Assembly (NCBI RefSeq): GCF_020733635.1
Contig: NZ_JAJFZL010000001.1
Location: forward strand, 6,386,001 to 6,450,000
DNA length: 64,000 nt
Origin: Nocardia spumae
Lineage (GTDB): Bacteria > Actinomycetota > Actinomycetes > Mycobacteriales > Mycobacteriaceae
Direction: 5' to 3'
Part shown: positions 46,954-56,795 of the stretch, in pieces
Layout of the letters: each line of letters opens with the position of its first letter
Position numbering within the stretch: position 1 is the first letter of the stretch
Position numbers and translations under genes: made by a program
The notes under the pieces: model-generated
Seen by the model: only the letters and a program-made list of their open reading frames with translations
Told to the model about the DNA's origin: nothing
The model's database searches: none

Positions 46954-48129
46954 TCAGTGGTCCGTCGCCTCGGACTCACCCGGTCGCACCCGCACCGCGG
47001 AGACCGCCCAGGCATCGTCGTACGACGGCCGCTCGGCGGTGGGCTCCGAACCGGGCTGGGGCGCCTCCGATTCGGCGGCGGTGGCTCCCTCGTCCGGCGC
47101 GGTCTCGGCACCACCCTCCGGTGAATTCTGTTCGGGGGCATCGGCATCCGCGGCGGCGCCGGCCGGAGCCGTCCCGGCGTCCGTGGTCGGCGCGTCCTCG
47201 ACGGGGGCGGCCCCGGCTTCGGGGTCGGCGGGAACCTCGGCGGAGATATCCGGCGACTCGGATACCGGAGGGGCAACGGCGGTGGCCGCGTCCGCGTCCG
47301 GCGCGGTATCGGCGTTCGCGGGCGCCTCGGACGCGGTGGTCCGCGCCGGCCGTGATTCGGCGGTGGCCGCGCGCGGGGCCAGCTCCGCGGCGGGGATCAC
47401 CTCGAAGGCCGCGTCGTCGTAGGCCTCGTACAGCGGGGAACCGGCACCGGTCGGCATCTCGGTATCGGAATGCGCGCCGCAGCCGTAGCCCACGTGGACC
47501 ACGCGGCCGTCGGCGCCCATCGCATTGGCGCACACGCCGAAGGCGGCGCGCATGGCGCCGGCCAGTGGGACGAAGAAGCCACAGACCCCACAGGTGCCGG
47601 GGGCCGAGCGGGCCATATCGGTTTCGGGCCCGAATTCGGAGTACCAGCGCTCGGCGGCCTCGACCCGGCCCTCACGGCTGAGCACCTGGCGGCGGCCGAG
47701 ACCGATGTCCTCACACACCTCGTCGGCGGCCGGATCACCGGTCTGCAGATATCCCGGCACCAGGCGCGGGTCGTCGACGCGCGGAGCGAGCAGATCGCCG
47801 GGGCCCAGGTCGCCCGGGCGCACGCGCTGATCCCACGGGATGAATTCCGGCGCGACCAAGGCGTCGGGGCCGGGCAGCAATGCCGACTCGCTGACCGTGG
47901 CGTACTCCGCGTCGGGTGCGGCCGCCACGACGACCGCCCACTGCCAGCCGCGATATCCCGGCAACGTGGCCGCGAAGCGATGGGTGGCCGCACACTCGTC
48001 CTCGCCGGTGACGCCCAGATGTTCGCCCACACCCGTGGGCTGCAACTCCAGGAGCGCACGGCGGGCCAGGTCGACCGCCTCCGCCAGGATCGGTCGCACA
48101 CCGGACTCCGAAACAGACACTGCGCTCAC
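46954..48129 (-). CDS. DUF3027 protein with putative zinc-binding cysteines
   Basis: A 391-aa protein. The conserved first ~220 residues match DUF3027: LGVTGEDECAATHRFAATLPGYRGWQWAV, APEFIPWDQRVRPGDLGPGDLL, and a cysteine cluster (GTCGVCGFFVP, FGVCANAM, GYGCGAHSDT) able to bind zinc. The C-terminal ~150 residues are an Ala/Glu/Pro low-complexity tail. Function unknown; Rv0877 in M. tuberculosis appears to be the orthologue. It is divergent from the cyclotransferase gene with only 17 bp between start codons, and leads into the sacsin-like gene. Confidence 0.83.
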   Translation of the reverse strand: MSAVSVSESGVRPILAEAVDLARRALLELQPTGVGEHLGVTGEDECAATHRFAATLPGYRGWQWAVVVAAAPDAEYATVSESALLPGPDALVAPEFIPWDQRVRPGDLGPGDLLAPRVDDPRLVPGYLQTGDPAADEVCEDIGLGRRQVLSREGRVEAAERWYSEFGPETDMARSAPGTCGVCGFFVPLAGAMRAAFGVCANAMGADGRVVHVGYGCGAHSDTEMPTGAGSPLYEAYDDAAFEVIPAAELAPRAATAESRPARTTASEAPANADTAPDADAATAVAPPVSESPDISAEVPADPEAGAAPVEDAPTTDAGTAPAGAAADADAPEQNSPEGGAETAPDEGATAAESEAPQPGSEPTAERPSYDDAWAVSAVRVRPGESEATDH

Positions 48130-48133
48130 GTCC

Positions 48134-48139
48134 TACATT
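48134..48139 (+). promoter_or_regulatory. -10 box of a leaderless transcript (glutamine cyclotransferase)
   Basis: TACATT followed by 7 nt and ATG at 48147. It lies in the 17-bp gap to the divergent DUF3027 gene. Confidence 0.5.
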
Positions 48140-48146
48140 TTGCCGT

Positions 48147-48926
48147 ATGAAACGCCAACGCCGTGCGGCGGCCGCGACTGTACTGATCGCGGCGTCCGCA
48201 ACGCTGTCCACGACGGCCTGTGCCGGCGACGACCACACCCCCCGTCTGCGGGTCGAAGTGATCACCACGCGGGCCCATGACCGGGGCGCATTCACCGAGG
48301 GACTGGAGGTCGACGGCACCACCCTCTACGAGAGCACCGGCATGGAGGGCCGGTCCGTGGTCCGGGCGACCGATCTGACCACCGGCGCGCCGACCGCCGG
48401 CGCCACGCTGCCCGACGACTATTTCGGCGAGGGCGTCACCCGGGCCGGGGCGACCGTGTGGCAGCTCACCTGGAAGAACGAAATCGCCTTCGCGCGGGAT
48501 CCGCAGACCCTGGCCGAACGCCGCCGGGTGTCCTACGACGGTGAGGGGTGGGGCCTGTGCACCCGCGGTGACCGTGTGGTGATGAGCAACGGCAGCGACA
48601 CCCTCACTTTCCGCGATCCGAACACCTTCGCGGCGACCGGATCGGTCCGGCTGACCAGCCGTCACAATGCCCGATTGAACGAACTGGATTGCGCCGCAGA
48701 CGGTTCCGTCTACGCGAATGTCTGGCCGACCGATCACATCCTGCGCATCGATCCCGGCAGCGGCGCGGTACTGGCCGATATCGATGCCGGCGGACTGCTG
48801 CGACCCACCGAGCGAGCCGGCGCCGATGTGCTCAACGGCATCGCCCAGCTTCCGGGCACCGACCACTTCCTGATCACCGGGAAGTACTGGCCCACCCTGT
48901 TCGAAGTCCGATTCGTCCCGGTGTGA
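48147..48926 (+). CDS. Glutaminyl-peptide cyclotransferase lipoprotein
   Basis: A 259-aa exported glutamine cyclotransferase of the plant/bacterial beta-propeller type. Seen: signal peptide with lipobox STTACAG, then the family motifs AFTEGLEV, GEGVTRAG, YDGEGWGLC, LNELDC and DVLNGIAQLPGTDHFLITGK ending WPTLFEVRFVPV. It forms N-terminal pyroglutamate on peptides. As a lipoprotein it would act on the outer face of the membrane. It starts a plus-strand run into an MFS gene after a 102-bp gap, without an evident functional link. Confidence 0.9.
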   Translation: MKRQRRAAAATVLIAASATLSTTACAGDDHTPRLRVEVITTRAHDRGAFTEGLEVDGTTLYESTGMEGRSVVRATDLTTGAPTAGATLPDDYFGEGVTRAGATVWQLTWKNEIAFARDPQTLAERRRVSYDGEGWGLCTRGDRVVMSNGSDTLTFRDPNTFAATGSVRLTSRHNARLNELDCAADGSVYANVWPTDHILRIDPGSGAVLADIDAGGLLRPTERAGADVLNGIAQLPGTDHFLITGKYWPTLFEVRFVPV

Positions 48927-49028
48927 CCCTTGCGCGCGGCGGCACCCGCCGATCGGTGTGAGACGACACGCAACGGATCACAGCCCGGCCGATGTCCGCC
49001 CGTCGACGGCGTGCGAGAGAATCATTAT

Positions 49029-50807
49029 GTGAATGCCTCCCGCGAACCCTCCGGTACCGAACCCGGTCCGTGGGACGGCGAGGAGACCCCCGATACCCGG
49101 CGGCATCCCGGCTACGACCGATATCCGCCGCCCAACACCCCGTCGTCGCACCCACCGACACGGCCGCTACCGCCACTGTCCCGGAACAACGGTGAGCAGG
49201 ATGTGCCCGAATTCGTGACCCGGCGGATGGCGTCCGGCGAACCACCACCGGCGCTGCCACCGCGCCCCTCGCCGGCCGACGACCAGGACGGACACCGCGA
49301 CAACGGTGACGCGCCGAACACCGGCCACACCGCACCGGCCGCCACCGAACGCCCCCGGCCCAAGGACGCGAAAATCGCCGGACGTCAACGGGTCCCGCGC
49401 AAGATGACGGTGACCCGCGTCGTGGCGATGCGCAGCATAGAACTCACGGAGAAGGGGTTCCACACCTTCCAGCGCGCCGCACGGGCCGACGGCGCCGGTG
49501 AATCCGGGCTCACCGCACTCGTTTACGCGACGATGGCCAACTTCGCCCTCGACGCGGCGATCGCCGTCGCGCTGGCCAATACCCTGTTCTTCGCCAGTGC
49601 CACCGCGGAATCCAAGACCAAGGTGGCGCTGTACCTGCTGATCACGATCGCGCCGTTCGCGGTCATCGCACCGCTGATCGGCCCGCTGCTGGACCGGTTG
49701 CAGCGAGGTCGCAGACTGGCGCTGGCGGGGTCGTTCGCGATTCGCATCGTCTTCGCGATCCTGCTGATCTTCAACTTCGACAGCTGGGCTTTGTATCCGC
49801 TCGCGCTGTGCATGATGATCTCGAGTAAATCGTTCGCGGTGCTCAAGAGCGCGGTGACCCCCAGAGTGCTGCCACCGGGCATCGACCTGGTGCGCACCAA
49901 TTCCCGGCTCACGGTTTTCGGGCTCGTCGGCGGGACCCTGGGCGCGGGTGCGCTGGCCGGCCTCGTCGCCGCGGTCGCCGGTTCGGTCGGCGCGCTGATA
50001 TTCGCGGCTCTGATCGCGGCGGCGGGCACGTATCTGAGCCTGCGCATTCCGTCCTGGGTCGAGGTCACCGAGGGGGAGGTCCCCGCGACGCTGGGCTACC
50101 ACGGCCGCAGCGGCAGTACCGAAGTCCTGGATCGGGACGAGAAATCGCCCGTGAAGCCGAGCCGGCGACGGCAGCCGCTGGGCCGGGCCGTGGTCACCGG
50201 ACTATGGGGTAACAGCGCGATCCGCGTTCTCACCGGCTTCCTGACCTTCTATGTGGCCTTCGTCGCGAAATCGACCGAGCACCGGCCGGTGCAGCAGGCC
50301 GCGATGCTGGGCATCGTCGGCGCGGCGGCCGCGATCGGCAACTTCGTCGGCAACGCGACCGGCGCCCGGCTGAAGCTGGGCCGGCCGTCGCTGATCGTGG
50401 TGGAGTGCACCGCGGCCTGCACGGCCGCGGCGGTCGTCGCGACCCTGCTGGACAATCTGCTCGGCGCTGCCGTCGCGGCCCTGGTGGCCTCGTGCGCCAG
50501 CGCCCTGGCCAAGGTCTCACTCGACGCGTCGATCCAGGACGATCTGCCACCGGAGTCCATCGCCTCCGGCTTCGGCCGGTCCGAGACGGTGCTGCAGCTG
50601 TCCTGGGTGATCGGCGGCGCCGCCGGGGTCCTGCTGCCGACCGTGTACTGGGAGGGTTTCGCGGTGGTCACGGCGCTGCTGGCGGTGGGTCTCGCGCAAA
50701 CCTTCGTCAGCTACCGTGGGCATTCGCTGCTCCCCGGATTGGGCGGAAACCGCCCGCAGCACGCCAAACAGGAAGTCCCCCTAGCGACAGGAAATCAGCC
50801 ACAGTGA
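49029..50807 (+). CDS. MFS transporter with long hydrophilic N-terminal extension (Rv0876c-like)
   Basis: A 592-aa protein. The first ~130 residues are Pro/Arg/Thr-rich and unstructured, ending in a basic segment (AGRQRVPRKMTVTRVVAMRS). About 12 TMs follow, with ALVYATMANFALDAAIAVALANTLFF and the PLLDRLQRGRRLAL loop, and GVLLPTVYWEGFAVV late. It resembles M. tuberculosis Rv0876c, which also has an N-terminal extension. The GTG start at 49029 follows GAGAG; longer readings overlap the preceding gene's 3' region with no support. Its stop overlaps the DUF2771 gene start (GTGA), so the pair is coupled. Confidence 0.85.
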   Translation: MNASREPSGTEPGPWDGEETPDTRRHPGYDRYPPPNTPSSHPPTRPLPPLSRNNGEQDVPEFVTRRMASGEPPPALPPRPSPADDQDGHRDNGDAPNTGHTAPAATERPRPKDAKIAGRQRVPRKMTVTRVVAMRSIELTEKGFHTFQRAARADGAGESGLTALVYATMANFALDAAIAVALANTLFFASATAESKTKVALYLLITIAPFAVIAPLIGPLLDRLQRGRRLALAGSFAIRIVFAILLIFNFDSWALYPLALCMMISSKSFAVLKSAVTPRVLPPGIDLVRTNSRLTVFGLVGGTLGAGALAGLVAAVAGSVGALIFAALIAAAGTYLSLRIPSWVEVTEGEVPATLGYHGRSGSTEVLDRDEKSPVKPSRRRQPLGRAVVTGLWGNSAIRVLTGFLTFYVAFVAKSTEHRPVQQAAMLGIVGAAAAIGNFVGNATGARLKLGRPSLIVVECTAACTAAAVVATLLDNLLGAAVAALVASCASALAKVSLDASIQDDLPPESIASGFGRSETVLQLSWVIGGAAGVLLPTVYWEGFAVVTALLAVGLAQTFVSYRGHSLLPGLGGNRPQHAKQEVPLATGNQPQ

Positions 50808-51343
50808 CCAAGCCCAGCACCCGCACGATCCTCGCGCTGGCCCTGGCGGCAGTTCTGGTGGTGGTCGCGGCCGTCGCCGGCATCGTGGCGGTGGCGGTCC
50901 ACAACGCGCCCGAGACCGATCCGGCGGTCACCGCCTATGCCCACGGCAAGACCGTCACGGTCCCGCCCTACCTGTACTGCACGATCGGCGAACCCGATCA
51001 GCACGGCCGGGTATCGCCCGATTGCCGGCGCGGCGAGACCGTCGCACAGCTGAATCCGCCGCTGGGTTATCCGGTGCAGCTGTCGCTACCGCGGCACGTC
51101 GCCGACGCACCGTGGGTGATGGTGCTCGAGTACGAGCAGATCGACAACCCCAGCAAGACCGTGCAGCACCTGGCGTCGTACCGGAACTACCCCGAGGGCA
51201 CCCTCGCGGTGACGGTAGACAGCCACCCGGAGCCGAACCTGCGCCTGATCGGGATCGAACTGCAGTTGCTGCTACTCGTCCGCGACGAGGCCGGCAACGA
51301 GGCGTTCTCCCCCTACCAGGCGTGGTCGATCAAGGCGTCCTGA
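50804..51343 (+). CDS. DUF2771 exported protein (Rv0875c-like)
   Basis: A 179-aa protein with one N-terminal membrane anchor (ILALALAAVLVVVAAVAGIVAVAV) and a periplasmic/cell-wall beta-rich domain: VTVPPYLYCTIGEPD..C, PVQLSLPRHVADAPWVMVLEYEQ and QLLLLVRDEAGNEAFSPYQAWSI. Belongs to DUF2771, function unknown. Its GTG overlaps the stop of the MFS gene, and this pairing is conserved as Rv0876c-Rv0875c, so it may be an accessory to that transporter. Two cysteines may form a disulphide. Confidence 0.87.
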   Translation: MTKPSTRTILALALAAVLVVVAAVAGIVAVAVHNAPETDPAVTAYAHGKTVTVPPYLYCTIGEPDQHGRVSPDCRRGETVAQLNPPLGYPVQLSLPRHVADAPWVMVLEYEQIDNPSKTVQHLASYRNYPEGTLAVTVDSHPEPNLRLIGIELQLLLLVRDEAGNEAFSPYQAWSIKAS

Positions 51344-51354
51344 GGCGGAACGGC

Positions 51355-51783
51355 TCAGTGATCGAGTTCGCGAGCCACCCCGCGCACCACTTCGGCGATG
51401 CGCTGGGCGGTCTTGCGATCGGGGTATTTGCCCTTGCGCAGGTCCGGCTGCACCGTCGCCTCCAGCAGGGTGATCATGTCCTCGATCATGCCGTGCAGAT
51501 CGTCGGGCGCCTTGCGCGGATGCGCGGGGGCTTCCTTGCGCCCCTGCGAGTTACGGCTCTGCGAGCCGCGCACCGACGGCAGCGGGTCGAGCAGCTTCAG
51601 GCTCAACGCCTGCGGGCCGCGGCGGCCGGCGGCCATGCCGAACTCCACGCGCTGGCCGGGCTTGAGAGCCTCGACACCCTTGGGCAAGGCGGACGACCGG
51701 ACATAGACGTCCTCACCCTCATCCTGGGAAAGGAAGCCGAAACCCTTGTCGACGTCGTACCACTTCACCTTGCCGGTCGGCAC
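51355..51783 (-). CDS. cspB: Cold-shock protein CspB with C-terminal extension
   Basis: A 142-aa protein. Residues 1-66 form a cold-shock OB fold: [32 protein letters not shown] with RNP1 (KGFGFLS) and RNP2 (DVYVR), then [10 protein letters not shown]. The remaining ~75 residues are a helical extension ([25 protein letters not shown]) found also in Rv0871. It binds single-stranded RNA or DNA. GTG at 51783 matches the Rv0871 start; GTG at 51792 would add three residues. It is divergent from the Rv0870c-like gene, as in M. tuberculosis. Confidence 0.9.
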   Translation of the reverse strand: MPTGKVKWYDVDKGFGFLSQDEGEDVYVRSSALPKGVEALKPGQRVEFGMAAGRRGPQALSLKLLDPLPSVRGSQSRNSQGRKEAPAHPRKAPDDLHGMIEDMITLLEATVQPDLRKGKYPDRKTAQRIAEVVRGVARELDH

Positions 51784-51986
51784 TGCGCTCACCCGTTCGT
51801 ATCGTTGTCCGGTTCGTCCGTCTCCGCAGGTCGGTGAACCGCCCCGGACACGGCCGTAGGTTCCGGCATTTCGCCGGAACCTATCTCTGTGCGAAAAGAA
51901 CGCGCCCCACAGCTATGCAGGACGCGATTGGTGACGAGTCTACCCCGGTGGGAGTATCGCCAGCACATCCGTTTTACGGTGCATCA

Positions 51987-52220
51987 ATGCCAGACTCCTC
52001 TTCACGCCGGCCGCCCCGGCGCTCCGGCGATGTGCTGTTGCGTGTAGCCGTCGGCCTGTTCGCGATCGGTGTGCTGGCCATCGTCGCCATATTCCTGACC
52101 CCGCTGGTGACCGATGGCGACCCGCCACTGTGGCTCTATCTGGTGGCGATGACCGGAACCCCACTGGGCCTGCTGCTCGCGATCGTGTTCGCACTCTGGT
52201 CGGGCCGTCGCGTGCGGTGA
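51987..52220 (+). CDS. Small membrane protein (Rv0870c-like)
   Basis: A 77-aa protein with a polar Ser/Arg N terminus and two TMs: LLRVAVGLFAIGVLAIVAIFL and WLYLVAMTGTPLGLLLAIVFALW. Function unknown. The start is the ATG at 51987, with TACGGT ending 6 nt before it (leaderless pattern); an in-frame start at 51834 has neither. It lies divergently beside cspB, corresponding to the Rv0870c/Rv0871 pair. Confidence 0.75.
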   Translation: MPDSSSRRPPRRSGDVLLRVAVGLFAIGVLAIVAIFLTPLVTDGDPPLWLYLVAMTGTPLGLLLAIVFALWSGRRVR

Positions 52221-52248
52221 GGTTTGCCATCACACGCCGCCTTACACA

Positions 52249-52264
52249 TGTGACCTTCATCACA
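52249..52264. promoter_or_regulatory. CRP/GlxR-type cAMP-receptor binding site upstream of rpfA
   Basis: TGTGACCTTCATCACA is a perfect TGTGA-N6-TCACA palindrome, the consensus of actinobacterial CRP (Rv3676/GlxR). It lies about 200 bp before the riboswitch and 440 bp before rpfA. M. tuberculosis rpfA is reported as a CRP target, which supports function. Confidence 0.75.
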
Positions 52265-52425
52265 TAACGGTGCGGTAACGCCATGGTCACGACGCGCGCT
52301 CGGAGCAGACACGCCGTACTCACCTGCACAGACGCCGATCCGTAAGGTATTGCGGCACAGCGCGACCGGTCCTACACGCCGGTTACCAAATAGTGATTTT
52401 TCAGCCGGATCGTCGTACCGTCTAA

Positions 52426-53343
<918 letters not shown>

Positions 53344-53364
53344 TTCGCCCCACGACCTCCACAA

Positions 53365-53404
53365 CGAGAGAGGCCCGCATCCCAGTGGATGCGGGCCTCT
53401 CTCG
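53365..53404. terminator. Perfect 16-bp bidirectional terminator hairpin
   Basis: CGAGAGAGGCCCGCAT (53365-53380) and ATGCGGGCCTCTCTCG (53389-53404) with an 8-nt loop, between the convergent rpfA and the small-protein gene that ends at 53412. Confidence 0.85.
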
Positions 53405-53411
53405 CTTCGTG

Positions 53412-53597
53412 TCAGCGGTTGACGACCGTGTGCGGATGCACATAGGGCAGATCGCCGGCCGGCACCGGAAACTCGGTGTCCTCGCCGTACGGCGACAGGC
53501 CACCGGAACGGGTCGACGACAATTCGGTGACCGCGTGGTCACCGTGGTCCACCTGGGGCCAGCCGTTGTCGACGTAGGGTTTCTTCGTTTTGTTCAC
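53412..53597 (-). CDS. Small conserved protein (Rv0863-like position)
   Basis: A 61-aa soluble protein, [20 protein letters not shown] at the start and [13 protein letters not shown] at the end, rich in His, Pro and Tyr. No domain is known. The gene lies next to the helicase-associated gene, as does Rv0863 beside Rv0862c. GAGG lies 5 nt before GTG 53597; GTG 53600 is the alternative. It is divergent from the helicase-associated gene with 44 bp between starts. Confidence 0.7.
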   Translation of the reverse strand: MNKTKKPYVDNGWPQVDHGDHAVTELSSTRSGGLSPYGEDTEFPVPAGDLPYVHPHTVVNR

Positions 53598-53628
53598 CAC
53601 GGCCTCATTCTGGCATGTTCGGTCGCCG

Positions 53629-53634
53629 TAGTCT
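53629..53634 (+). promoter_or_regulatory. -10 box of a leaderless transcript (helicase-associated gene)
   Basis: TAGTCT followed by 7 nt and the ATG at 53642. Confidence 0.5.
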
Positions 53635-53641
53635 GGATTGG

Positions 53642-55996
53642 ATGACCACGACCGATGCCCGGGCCTCCGACGACGGCGCCGGGACGCACTCCGCGGCCGA
53701 CGCCGGATCCGCCGAGCTCGGCACCCTCGCGGCCTGGCTGAGCACACGCAGCGACGACGATCTGATCCGGCTGCTGAGCGTGCGCCCCGATCTGGCCGTA
53801 CCGCTGCCCGGTTCGATGACCGTGCTGGCCGCCCGGGCCGAACAGCGGGCGTCGGTGCTGCGCGCCGCCGACGACCTGAACACGCTCGAATTCGCCGTGA
53901 TCGAAACCCTCGCCGCACACGAGGCATTCGGCGGTCCCCGGCAGGAACGCCCCCTGCCCCGTACGCGCCTGCGCGAACTGCTCACCGACCGGGTATCGGC
54001 CGCGGCGGTCGACGCGGCGCTGGCCCGGCTGATCGAACGCGCGCTGGTGTGGGGTGCGGACCAGCTGTTCGTGGCCGCCGCCGCGCCGGAGGCGCTGCCC
54101 TGGCAGATGGGCGCCACGACCGAACTCCCGGATGCGCTGACCGAACCCGAGATCGAGGCCGCACTGCGTGACACCGGCGGCCCGGAACGGGCCCTGCTCG
54201 ACAAACTGGCCACCACCGGTCCCCGAGGGCGCACTCGAGACGCCGCGCCCGGCACCGACCCCGAACGTCCCATCCAGCGTCTGCTGGCCCGCCGGCTGCT
54301 GAACTGGATCGACGCCGAGACCGTCGAACTGCCCCCGGCCATCGGCCAGGTGTTGCGCGGCGAGGCCGTGACCGATCCGCACGCGCTCACGCCCCCGGAC
54401 CCGCAACTGAACAACCACACCGTCGCCGATGTGAATGCCGCGGCCGCCGGTGAGGTCGGCGAACTGCTGCGCCACAGCGGCGACATCCTCGAGGTGCTCT
54501 CCCAGTTGCCCGCTCCGGTACTGCGTGCGGGCGGCCTGGGTGTCCGCGAGCTGCGCCGGGTCGCCAAACAGGCAGCGATCGACGAGGGCCGGGTCAGCTT
54601 GCTGGTCGAGGTGCTCGCGGCGGCCCGGCTGGTGGACAAGGGGATTCCCGATCCGCCGCCGGACGGCGACACCGGAGAGGACTATTGGGCGCCGACGATC
54701 GCCTCCGACGGCTGGCTGGCCGGACCCGCGGCTCGACGCTGGGCGGTCCTCGCCCAGGCCTGGCTGGACCTGGACCGGTTCCCGTGGATGATCGGCCTGC
54801 GTGATGTCAACGACAAACCGCTGGCGGCGCTGTCGGCCGACCTGCGCACCGCGCACGCCGTTCCGGATCGTCGCGCGATTCTGGCCGTGACCGCGGAACT
54901 CGCACCGGGCACCGCGATCACCGCCGCCGATGTGGCCCGCCTGCTGAGCTGGCGAATGCCGAGGCGGCGCAGACATTTCCGCATCGAATCGGTCGAACGC
55001 ACCCTGTCCGAGGCCGCGGCGCTCGGCATCGTCGGCCGCGGGGCGCTGACCTCGGCGGGCCGCGCCCTCCTGCACGGCACCGCCGCCGACGCCGAGTCCG
55101 AGATGGACGCGGCCCTGCCGGAACCGGTCGATCACGTGCTGGTGCAGGCCGATCTGACGGTCGTCGCCCCGGGCCCGCTCGTTCCGGAACTGAGCGAACG
55201 GATCGGGTTGGTCGCCGATATCGAATCCGCGGGCGCCGCCACCGTCTACCGCATCGGCGACAGTTCGGTGCGCCGGGCGCTGGACGCCGGGATGACGGCG
55301 GCCGAACTCCATCAGCTGTTCACCGCGCACTCGCGCACACCGGTGCCGCAATCGCTGACCTATCTGATCGACGATGTGGCACGCCGGCACGGCCGGCTGC
55401 GGGCCGGGGTGGCCCAGTCGTTCGTCCGCAGTGAGGATCCGGCCCTGCTGGCCGAGGTCTTGGCCGCACCGGTGGCGGGCGAGCTGGCCCTGCGCGCGGT
55501 CGCACCGACCGTGGCGATCTCGCAGGCGCCGCTGAGCGAGGTCCTCGAACATCTGCGCGCGGCCGGATTCAGCCCGGCGGGTGAGGATTCCTCGGGCGCC
55601 ATCGTGGATCTGCGCCCCCGCGGCGCCCGCCTGTCCACCCGGACGAACGAACGCCACTCCTGGCGGCCGACACCACCCAGCGCCGACCAGCTTCGGCTGC
55701 TGGTCGGCGAATTGCGCGCCGGGGAGAAGGCCGCACGCAGCCGATCGGGGCAGCAGGTGCGCAGCGACGGCTCCCGCACCAGTACCGCGGCCACCCTGGC
55801 GCTGCTACAACTCGCGGTGCGGGTGCGCCGGCCGGTGCGTATCGGATACGTCGACGCCCAGGGCGTGGCCACCGCGCGCATCGTCGAACCGGTGCGGGTG
55901 GCCGGTGGTCAGCTGGACGCGACCGATCCGGATACCGGGGCGATCCGGCACTTCACGCTGCACCGGATCGCCTCGGTGGCCCTGGTCGAGCCGTAG
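53642..55996 (+). CDS. Helicase C-terminal-associated protein (Rv0862c-like)
   Basis: A 784-aa protein of the actinobacterial family annotated as helicase-associated, found beside the XPB helicase in this lineage. Seen: [41 protein letters not shown] at the N terminus, several winged-helix-like segments ([25 protein letters not shown]), [19 protein letters not shown] in the middle and [30 protein letters not shown] (WYL-like beta-barrel) at the end. There are no Walker motifs, so it is not itself a helicase. It may cooperate with XPB (59876-61534) in DNA repair, an inference from the conserved neighbourhood only. Confidence 0.82.
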   Translation: MTTTDARASDDGAGTHSAADAGSAELGTLAAWLSTRSDDDLIRLLSVRPDLAVPLPGSMTVLAARAEQRASVLRAADDLNTLEFAVIETLAAHEAFGGPRQERPLPRTRLRELLTDRVSAAAVDAALARLIERALVWGADQLFVAAAAPEALPWQMGATTELPDALTEPEIEAALRDTGGPERALLDKLATTGPRGRTRDAAPGTDPERPIQRLLARRLLNWIDAETVELPPAIGQVLRGEAVTDPHALTPPDPQLNNHTVADVNAAAAGEVGELLRHSGDILEVLSQLPAPVLRAGGLGVRELRRVAKQAAIDEGRVSLLVEVLAAARLVDKGIPDPPPDGDTGEDYWAPTIASDGWLAGPAARRWAVLAQAWLDLDRFPWMIGLRDVNDKPLAALSADLRTAHAVPDRRAILAVTAELAPGTAITAADVARLLSWRMPRRRRHFRIESVERTLSEAAALGIVGRGALTSAGRALLHGTAADAESEMDAALPEPVDHVLVQADLTVVAPGPLVPELSERIGLVADIESAGAATVYRIGDSSVRRALDAGMTAAELHQLFTAHSRTPVPQSLTYLIDDVARRHGRLRAGVAQSFVRSEDPALLAEVLAAPVAGELALRAVAPTVAISQAPLSEVLEHLRAAGFSPAGEDSSGAIVDLRPRGARLSTRTNERHSWRPTPPSADQLRLLVGELRAGEKAARSRSGQQVRSDGSRTSTAATLALLQLAVRVRRPVRIGYVDAQGVATARIVEPVRVAGGQLDATDPDTGAIRHFTLHRIASVALVEP

Positions 55997-55999
55997 CGC

Positions 56000-56518
56000 T
56001 CAGCTCTTGGGGTTGGTCAGGCAGAACGTCGTCTTCGGGTCGGAGATGGTGAGGAAGGTCGAATTCGAATCGCAGAGGAATTCGTCGCTCTGACCGTCGA
56101 CCCGCTTGACGACCTTCACCGTGGCATCCGCCGAATCACATTCGGCGTAGGAGAACCCGGTCGTCTTGTCGTCGTGGTAGCAACTGCCTTGTTTGAGATT
56201 GGGAGCCAGGCACAGGAAAGCGGTGGTACCGCCGTTGAAGGTCTCCTCGTACGAGGAGTACTCGGTCCCGCAGTCCTGCTTCTTGTCCGAGGTCGACTTC
56301 ACCGTGTAGACGGCTTTGGCCGAGGAACAATCCACCGGCTCGGTTTTGGAATCTGCGGGCGATCCCTCGAGCACATTGATGCAGTCACCGACCTTCGCAC
56401 GGGCGGTATCGGATTTGGCCGCATCGGAAAACATCGAACAGCCGGTCACTGTCAGGGCGGCGAACGCCGTCAGTGCCAGCACGAGACCCGAAACCGGTCT
56501 CGGTCCTGCGAACTTCAC
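56000..56518 (-). CDS. Small lipoprotein (LppU-like) of unknown function
   Basis: A 172-aa exported lipoprotein: signal VLALTAFAALTVTGC with lipobox TVTGC, then a domain with eight further cysteines (GDCINV, VDCSS, QDCGTEY, FLCLAP, GSCYHDD, AECDS, FLCDS, FCLTN), likely four disulphides. The pattern VGDC(I/V)...G......V(D/P)C..A...V resembles LppU/septum-formation-type lipoproteins. It has fewer Arg and more Asp/Ser/Thr/Lys than its neighbours. Role unknown. It converges on the helicase-associated gene with a 3-bp gap. Confidence 0.8.
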   Translation of the reverse strand: MKFAGPRPVSGLVLALTAFAALTVTGCSMFSDAAKSDTARAKVGDCINVLEGSPADSKTEPVDCSSAKAVYTVKSTSDKKQDCGTEYSSYEETFNGGTTAFLCLAPNLKQGSCYHDDKTTGFSYAECDSADATVKVVKRVDGQSDEFLCDSNSTFLTISDPKTTFCLTNPKS

Positions 56519-56604
56519 CTACGAAAACCTTTCTCGCCGAGCCGTTCACCTACGGCGAACGTGGTGGGGAGGATACCCGCCCGCCCTGCCGGGCGGTTCC
56601 CGCC

Positions 56605-56703
56605 TCACATATGCAGCGAGCGCAGGCCGTACATGCCCATCAGCGAGTAGTTGACAATACTGGGCAGCAGGTTGTTCAGCAGCTGGAGCCCGAAGTAATT
56701 CAC
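56605..56703 (-). CDS. Candidate 32-aa hydrophobic micro-peptide
   Basis: A short frame from GTG 56703 to TGA 56605: begins MNYFGLQLLNNLLPSIVNYS and ends MGMYGLRSLHM. GGAAAGG lies 8 nt before the GTG, a good ribosome site. The sequence is a plausible amphipathic or membrane-binding helix with one positive charge (Arg) and no negative charge. It sits in the 277-bp gap between the lipoprotein and the coiled-coil gene, where no other gene is present. A 6-bp stem-loop (56581-56596) follows the stop. Homologues cannot be checked here. Confidence 0.5.
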   Translation of the reverse strand: MNYFGLQLLNNLLPSIVNYSLMGMYGLRSLHM

Positions 56704-56782
56704 GATCGACACCTTTCCGGAAATTCGCGCGTGTACACATCACACGCACGCGATCTGTAGTCGATATCGTCGCCCGAATCGT

Positions 56783-56788
56783 TACGCT
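56783..56788 (+). promoter_or_regulatory. -10 box of a leaderless transcript (coiled-coil gene)
   Basis: TACGCT followed by 7 nt and the ATG at 56796. A GGAGG also precedes the ATG, but too close to the inferred transcript start to be used fully. Confidence 0.4.
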
Positions 56789-56795
56789 CGGAGGC

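Noticed and set aside
45401..47422. A 673-codon plus-strand frame opposite the sacsin-like and DUF3027 genes
   Set aside because: The minus-strand genes carry recognisable motifs, this frame none.
53594..55657. A 687-codon minus-strand frame opposite the helicase-associated gene
   Set aside because: It is antisense to a conserved protein and has shadow-frame composition.
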